This document shows, in pieces, positions 57,685 to 64,000 of a stretch of DNA of 64,000 nt. The stretch is from Takakia lepidozioides. Lineage: Eukaryota > Streptophyta > Takakiopsida > Takakiales > Takakiaceae. Made by a program: the position numbers and the translations under genes. The notes under the pieces are model-generated. The model saw only the letters and a program-made list of their open reading frames with translations. It made no database searches and was not told where the DNA came from. The stretch covers positions 81,820,756-81,884,755 of the forward strand of contig CM060731.1 of assembly GCA_030704615.1 (NCBI GenBank), in the 5' to 3' direction. Position 1 is the stretch's first letter; each line of letters begins with the position of its first letter.

Positions 57685-59510
57685 GAACTAGGCCCGGAAT
57701 TTCCAACGTAGAGGTAATTCGGAGCGTTGCAGGATGGAAATCCGGCGCCGGATTTCCATCCTGCAGGTAATTCGGAGCGCAGCAGGATGGAAATTCAGCG
57801 CCGAATTTCCATCCTGCAAGGTAGGGCGGCGCGCGAAATTTCCATCACACAGGTAATTCTGAAGCGGATGGATGGAAATCCACCGGATTTCCATCCGCGC
57901 AAGTAGGGCGGCGCGCCAAATTTCCCTCACGCAGGTAATTCGGAGGCGGATGGATAGAAATCCGGCTCCGGATTTCCATCCGCGCAGGTAGGGCGGCGCG
58001 CCAAATTTCCCTCACGCAGGTAATTCGGAGGCGGATGGATGGAAATCCGGCGCCGGATTTCCATCCGCGCAGGTAGGGCGGCGCGCCAAATTTCCCTCAC
58101 GCAGGTAATTCGGAAGCGGATGGATGGAAATCCGGCGCCGGATTTCCATCCGCGCAGGAAGGGCGGCGCGCGAAATTTCCCTCAAGCAGGTAATTCGGAG
58201 GCGGGTGGATGGAAATCCGGCGCCGGATTTCCATCCGCAAGGTTTGTCGGAGAGATCCGGCGCCGAATTTCCATCCTGCAGGTAAGTGGAATCCCGGATG
58301 GATGGAAATCCGGCGCCGGATTTCCATCCGCGCAGGTAGCGCGGCGCGCCAAATTTCCCTCACGCAGGTAATTCGGAAGCGGATGGATGGAAATCCGGCG
58401 CCGAATTTCCATCCTGCAGGTAATTCGAATCCCGGATGGATGGAAATCCGGCGCCGAATTTCCATCCAGCAGGCGTATGGATATTCGGCGCCGAATTTCC
58501 ATTCGCCAGGTATTTCGAAGCGCTGAATTACCTTCCTGCAGGTAATTCTGAGCGTGTCCGATTGATTTTTCGGCAAAAAACAAACCTAATCCTTGACTGC
58601 TAGAGGCAAATCGGAACGGCCTCGCACGGAAATTCGGCGCCGTTTTTCCATTCTGGGATGTTTTTACGACTTCCTTTGAGGGGGCCCCGATGGAAATTCG
58701 GCGCCGAATTTCCATCCGGGGGATGGTCTCTGTCGGAGAGGTGCCGGCCTCTCCGCCGCTCTGTTGGATATTCGGTGCCGAATTTCCGTCCGGGGGTTGA
58801 AATATGACGGCCAGGTGCCGGCCTCTCCCCCCTCCCCGACTGCATTGGAACGGCCCCGGATGGAAATTCGGCGCCGTTTTTCCATCTGGGGAGGTTTTTA
58901 TGTCGGCCAGTTTTCAGCCTGACCCCCCGACACGACTTCCTTTAGGGGGGCCCGGATGGAAATTCGGCGCCGAATCTCCATCCAGGGGATGCTCTCTGTC
59001 GAACACGTGCCGGCCTCTACGCCCGAGGCGACTTCATCCGGGCGTCCCCTGTTGGATATTCGGTGCCGAATTTCCGTCCGGGGGTTGAAATGTGACGGCC
59101 TCTCACCCCTCCCCGAATCTCCATCCAGGGGATGCTCTCTGTCGCACACGCGCCGGCCTCTGCGCCCAAGGCGACTTCATCCGGGCTTCCCCTGTTGTAT
59201 ATTCGGTGCCGAATTTCCGTCCGGGGGTTGTAATGTGAGGGCCAGATGGCGGCCTTTCCCCCGAGCCGACTGCATCCGAAAGGCCTCGGATGGAAATTCG
59301 GCGCCGTTTTTCCATCCGCGGAGGTTTTTATGTCGGCCAGTTTTCGGCCTAACCCCCCGACAGGACTTCCTTTGGGGGGATCCGAATGGAAATTCGGCGC
59401 TGAATTTCCGTCCGGGGGATGTTCTCTATCGGACAGGTGCTGGCATCTCTGCCCCAGACGACTTCATCCGTGCGGCCCCTGTTGGATATTGGGTGCCGAA
59501 TTTCCATTGG
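57685..59510. repeat. Palindrome array between the divergent genes of copy 2, GGCGCC core
   Basis: More than twenty copies of a perfect or near-perfect palindrome with half-site GGAAATTCGGC or GGAAATCCGGC and its complement (example 58692-58713). From 57.7 to 58.5 kb they sit in about 84-bp units with spacer CGCGCAGGTAGGGCGGCGCG. From 58.6 to 59.5 kb the spacing is about 70-120 bp with different spacers (GGGGGATG..CTCTGTCG). The many open frames reading EIRRRISI on either strand are palindrome artefacts. Confidence 0.9.
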
Positions 59511-59810
59511 GGGGTAGTAATGTGACGGCACGGTGCCGGCTTCTCCCCTTCAGCCGACATCATCCGGACGGCCCCCCACTTTCTGACTGCATACTGTTGG
59601 CAGTTATTGCGCAAAGACCAGGGGCCTTATTCCGGAGACAAGGTTCATTAACACTTTGACTGTGGATTTTTGAGATAGTTGGCTCCCTGGATTTGGATCA
59701 GGCTTCGTCGCTTGGACAAATCGGCACTGCATTCCTTCCCATCGCTGCATCCCCCTTCTACCAGGGAGCTTCCCGCACGCCATCCTGACAGTCTTGTGTG
59801 CACATCTCCC

Positions 59811-60320
59811 ATGGCGGAAAACCCGAGCGCTACAGTGTACTGCCCTCCTCACGAGCATAGAGCTTCATTTCCGTGCAGAGGGGACATCTGTCGGGTGATG
59901 GAGAAATATCTGTGCGTTCGATACCACCTGAAACCGGGGTCGGTTTTTTAGGAGGAGGAAAGGAAGGACTCAAACGGCCTTGTTGTCGAGAGTATTATTG
60001 TGCTCCACGATGATTTCGGCGATGGCAGGGAATGGCGAGTTCCACCATCGGACAACGTCATATACAGGGCTGTTGGGGACTTCATTTGCCCGCCAAATGC
60101 ACTTTCTATCCTGGCGCCTTCCACGAAACAATCCGCGAATCAGAGAGTGGCTACCTCAAAGAGAGAAGTCCGCAACGAAGTAAATCCAGAGCCGAACCCA
60201 TCCATGAAGACGAGCGAGAACCGGGTTGTTCACTACCTGTCCGACTCAGACGAGGTCATGGAAGTTCCGAGGTCGTCCTGGAGATCAGGCAAGTCCTCAA
60301 TCAGCGTAGCTACGGCGTGA
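59811..60320 (+). pseudogene. SWIM transposase N-terminal remnant of copy 2
   Basis: One frame from ATG 59811, with a TAG at 59949, stopping at 60318. It follows the N-terminus of the transposases at 37107 and 63.9 kb: YHLKPGSVF.EEERKDSNG against FRLENGTLFLEREVYDANG, REWRVPPSDNVIYRAV against TQWRVTPGRYRVLSA, and VVHYLSDSDEV against VVELSDSSSDD. The catalytic core and SWIM finger are absent; the right element end follows 140 bp later. Similarity is modest but the order of blocks is kept. It is head-to-head with the ParB-methyltransferase-like gene, as in copy 1. Confidence 0.62.
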
Positions 60321-60329
60321 GCCCAACCC

Positions 60330-60472
60330 CGTGAGCCTGGGAGCTGAGCTCACGTTCAAGCTTTGAAGCGTGAGCTGAGCTCACGCTTCAGGGAAGCGTG
60401 AGCGGCACGAATCTGCTGGAGAAGCAGGTCCTATAGGCAAGGATTGCAGGAAGAGGGCCTATTACCGTGGAC
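60330..60472. repeat. Right end of copy 2 with GTGAGC/GCTCAC stems
   Basis: Palindromes AGCTGAGCTCACG and GCGTGAGCTGAGCTCACGC (60350-60390) precede GCAGGTCCTATAGGC and the terminal CCTATTACCGTGGAC. GCAGGTCCTA and the final motif are shared with 30051-30097, which marks the same end family. Confidence 0.55.
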
Positions 60473-60721
60473 AAAACAAAGGAGGCCACCATGCACCATG
60501 TCTGCAATGCGTGCCAAAAAAGAGGAATATGTAAATATGGCAGATTTGAGCTCAGAATGATTGACACAGTTTATTTCAATTCACAGAGAGACGCTTACAA
60601 TGAATCGCAAGTGCATTTGCCCTGGTTCCGTGAACGAAATATATATGTTTGTCATAAAATGAAAAGTCTTCACACGGCAACCTGGAAACCAGCATGGGAA
60701 GCGGGCATGGCTCGTATGTGT

Positions 60722-63700
60722 TCAAAGAGAAGTTGGCGGAGCTCTACGCGAGGTGTCCCGCTGTAGAAGGGTGATGACTTCTCCGTAGCCTAGTGTGGCT
60801 TGGTGAATGAATTGGTCTCTCTTACCGTCGCAACACATAATTACAAGGTATATGTAATATTGATGCTTGCAGGGGACCCACTTCCCTCTCATGCCGAGAG
60901 CGCCCTCACGCATCGTTACAAAATCCGGACAAGTGCACGAAGGGAAATTCCCGATGGTAACCTGATATTCTTTGGCATGAAGAACTGAGCCAATTGAGGA
61001 CAGCGATGTCCCAATTTTCACAGGCCAAATTGCGGGGGGAGGGGGCTTCATTATCACGGAAGGACGAACTGTTCCCTTCACGCATCGTGCCATATCGTCT
61101 GGGCAGAACCAAAACTTGTGCTCTTTTGACTCCCCACTATGATAAGGTCGGAACAACCCTGTGAATGTTGGAGCTGGAGTCCCCCTGGAGCCTTTGCATA
61201 TTTTTGATTTGCATTTCTTGAATGAGGGGGTCCGAATTGCCATGCAAGCCACTCTAGATCCTGGTGGGGTGCGTTCTATATGCCAGTCACTATCAATGCA
61301 ATCAGATTCCTGCACCATGGCCACCACCTCCTCCAATGGGATTTCCGCTGCTATGCTTGCATGTTCTGCACCTGCTCCACAGGAGGAGGACCCACCTGGG
61401 AAGGGGCCGGCACAGGACTTAGTCTGCACTGGAGACACCTTTGGCACAGAGAAATTGACCCTGTCTGGCCTATGGGAATCTCCATCTGACCCTGGAAGAG
61501 TGTTTAATTTCCTTTTGCATGATCCAAATCTTTCCTCGCCTTCCAAATGGGGGAGCCTGGATTGCAGAGGGGAGCCTTCAGTGCACCTGTTTAGAGCTTT
61601 GGCCATCTTTGCCGGGTCTCCGGACCTACTCGCAGCCCTTAGCATCAACAAAGTCGTATCGGGGCCCTTCCCTCCACCCCGTCCCATCAGAAAATTGCGG
61701 TACCTGGTTTGTTGTGTAAGTGCCCGCACCATGTCATCAGCAGTGGCCACATACAAGTCACGACCTGCTTTGGTAGACTGTTGCATCCAGGCGTTGTGAA
61801 CAGTCTCTGCCAAATTACACGATGGCATGTCGGCCAAGTCCTCCAAGGACATGTCCTGCAGGAGGCATTGCATGGAAATGTGAGGAAGGAAAAGAAATGG
61901 TAGAGGTTCTTCAAGTGACAATCGAACAACCCCAAATGAACAGGCACGATGCAAAGTGCAATTTGTGTTTAAGGAAAACTTGTGAGGCTTACCGTCGTCA
62001 TGAAAGCTCCCCACTGTCTGTACCTGAAGTGCCAGAAAACCAACCAGTCCTCCAACTCCTTCAGGTGGATACCTGTAGCAGCACCAGAGGAGAACCACCA
62101 AGCCCGGATTGCCTGGTAAGTGCTCTCAGCTTGTCCCATTGAGGTGGCATTCTTGTACTTCAGACAGAGCCTTCTATGCTCCAACTGAAGGTCAGGGCGA
62201 ATGCAGCGCTTAGTATGACGTGCCAGAGATTGACTCCAATGGAAGAGGCATGTGCGCTCCCTATTTTCCATTGGGACCTTAGGATCCCCCGAACCAAACA
62301 CGCGCCGCACTGCATTGAAATTTGCCTGTGCACTATCAGCCATGAAGCCCGCAAAATTTGTGTTCTGTATTCCATTGCGCTGCATGACGGCCAGGAGGGA
62401 ATTCCACATGAGCATCTGGGATTCAGTGTCCTCCGACTGCATATCACAAATTGCTATGGAGAGCACACGCTGGTACGCTGGATCATACACATGGCACGCC
62501 ATGGTTGTCCAACCCTTCACCCGTTTGCAGTGATCAAACATTAACCAACATTTAGCCAAATCTCCTCCAGGTTGCATTCGGCGGACAATGCTCACACCAC
62601 TGCCTTGGCCCACAGCGGACATCTTGAACAAATACACTTTGGACGAGCCCTGGCCAGGGAACATACTGTTTTGAATGAATTCATAGCGACTCCTCCGTTT
62701 GAGGTCCATAATGTTGTCCATGAATCCAGCAGTGCCTGTGCCCATTCTGAGTGCATTCACCTGGTTTCGAATATTGGGAGAGCTCAACACGGAGAAATGG
62801 TCCATGACTGCCTCAAGGGAATCTGCATCCAGCATTGGCTGTGTCGCATCCCCTTCACCCAGTATGTGTTTTTCCAGGAATGCCTTGCTAGCTGCAAGCG
62901 CTATAGCAGAAGGTGTTGCACAAGGGGCATTGTGGAACTCTTGCTTCAGTAGATTTCTAGCGATGTCCACGCTATCCCTGCAACTCCCTTTGGACACAGG
63001 ATGCTCGTGTGCACCCATATGAATGCAGGCACGAGTCATTGTCTTGCATCGATGTGCCACCTGATACATACGAGCGTGGCAAACAGAAACACAGGACGGG
63101 GAAAGTTTGCAGAACCTGCACACAAAAGTATTGGTCTTGGGAGGTGCAAGCCCTGGGGTGAAAGGATTCAGGGGCACACCTTCCCACTCACTTTCGTTTG
63201 GCTGAGCGCTGTTTCTCAGCCGAGGGCAAGAAATATTCAGGCACTTGCAATGCCCAACGCAAACCGACCTCCGAAATTTCAAGCCAATGTCGTTATGGAT
63301 GTTCGACGTTTTTGTCCTGCACCAAGGATGTCCGTCATGTTTCTTGTCCATGCCCTGCAGAAGCCCAGCCAGTCCACTGGAAGACGTGGGAGGGTTGAGC
63401 TCAAACAAGATGTCCCCATCAAACTGAGCTGGCACGTATTGAACCCGTTGCATTGGAAGGGACTCCCAATCAACAAAACGTAGCTCGCTCTTGCACCCAG
63501 GCACACCTGCGAGGGCTTTCAATTTTGGAATGACACTCGTTATCTCTTGCAATTCGTCATCATCCAATAAGGGAGTTTGCACTGGCGGAGGAATCTCAGA
63601 AACATCCTCCGAGGACGAGTCTGAAAGAGTCACGAAGGTAGTGGATGTGCTCACCTCTTGTTTCACAGGAACTGTGCCCTTCTGTTGCATGACCGATGCT

Positions 63701-64000
63701 GCAGTGCCAGGGGTAACGACTGATCCTGCTGATTGTCTTCTCTCTTTTCCAAGGACACGGTATGTTCCTGGAAGGACTCTCCACTTCCTTCCACACTCGC
63801 CAACCAAGGGTTTCTCCAAGTGCCCAGAATCCAAATTCCCATCCTCGTCATACACCTCTTTCTGAACAAGCAGAGAACCCAACTCCAGCGGGAACACTGT
63901 AACCAGCTCATCCTCATGAACAACTGCATACCCATCGTCATCTGCAGTGGCAGTCAGTGGAAGAGTACCTGCATTGGAATGGAATCGAGCGAGTGCATCT
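60722..64000 (-). CDS. SWIM/MULE-like DDE transposase, copy 3, open at the right edge
   Basis: Exon 1 runs from beyond 64000 to 61993 with no stop; exon 2 is 61855-60722. GT-AG intron joining AFMTT to DMSLEDLADM. Blocks: WRVLPGTYRVL; acidic LSDSSSEDVSE; a Cys/His-rich part (CVGHCKCLNISCPRL, FVCRFCKLSPSCVSVC, HMGAHEHP) like a WRKY/FLYWCH-type finger; DDE core LMFDHCKRVKGW, FAGFMADSAQANFNAV, RTCLFHWSQSL, SCNLAETVHNAW; SWIM finger CTCPDF..CKHQYY. About 90 residues present in copy 1 between the core and the finger are missing after KIGTSL. It would cut and paste its element in the nucleus. It is the only transposase here without a stop and may be the most recent. The start codon lies outside. Confidence 0.82.

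Larger units (their letters stand above)
50758..60472. mobile_element. Two-gene mobile system, copy 2, bounded by short inverted ends
   Basis: Left end GTCCACGGAAATAGGG (50758-50773) and right end CCTATTACCGTGGAC (60458-60472) are inverted matches with one mismatch over 15 bp. Each has a second AATAGG/TATAGG-type motif 15-25 bp inside. Between them are the ParB-methyltransferase-like gene (minus) and the N-terminal part only of the SWIM transposase (plus), so this copy would depend on a transposase made elsewhere. The flanking 9 bp on the two sides do not match, so no target duplication was seen. Confidence 0.6.

Noticed and set aside
57688-59659. Many open frames on both strands reading MEIRRRISI
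   Set aside because: Both strands read alike because the DNA is palindromic; no codon bias, starts or splice context.

Overview
The window is nuclear DNA of a plant-lineage eukaryote. Coding exons are split by GT-AG introns. Two host-type genes resemble land-plant families: an AdoMet-dependent methyltransferase-like protein and a secreted PI-PLC X-domain protein. There is also a plant-type PPR fragment, and most of the rest is transposons in several states of decay. A streptophyte alga (charophyte, for example a Chara-like genome) fits best. This is inference from gene content; no rRNA or organelle marker is present.

Layout. 1-1.6 kb: 5' part of a methyltransferase-like gene (minus). 3.1-9.7 kb: a LINE cluster, one long copy plus 5'-truncated copies, each ending in a (CT)n tail, with a stray thrombospondin type-1 exon between them. 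11.1-13.8 kb: a complete eight-exon PI-PLC X-domain gene (minus). 14.8-17.4 kb: small direct repeats. 17.6-24.3 kb: a degenerate Ty3/gypsy chromovirus with both LTRs, sitting beside the Gag gene of a second element (24.3-25.8 kb, minus). 26-30 kb: gene-poor.

30.5-44.9 kb and 50.8-60.5 kb hold two copies of what looks like one unusual mobile system. Each has a multi-exon minus-strand gene coding for a ParB-like domain (DGNHRLLAW) followed by a beta-class amino-methyltransferase-like fold. Head-to-head with it, on the plus strand, is a gene for a MULE-like DDE transposase with a SWIM zinc finger. Each copy also carries its own family of perfect palindromes in introns and flanks: a GTYRAC core in copy 1 and a GGCGCC core in copy 2. 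Copy 2 is bounded by short inverted ends (GTCCACGGWAATAGG). In copy 1 the transposase gene is split by about 4.7 kb of captured PPR sequence and 440-bp tandem repeats. A third, open transposase gene (60.7-64 kb, minus) runs off the right edge.

45.1-49.0 kb: remains of a retrotransposon whose polyprotein carries a Dnmt3-like cytosine-C5 methyltransferase between the protease and the RNase H/integrase parts, and a PHD-like finger after the integrase. Its reverse transcriptase is deleted.

Many premature stops here fit C-to-T (or G-to-A) change at methylatable sites (CAG to TAG, CGA to TGA, TGG to TAG). DNA methylation therefore appears twice: as enzymes carried by mobile elements and as a mutational scar. 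Exon borders were placed by eye from splice signals and from comparison between the copies.
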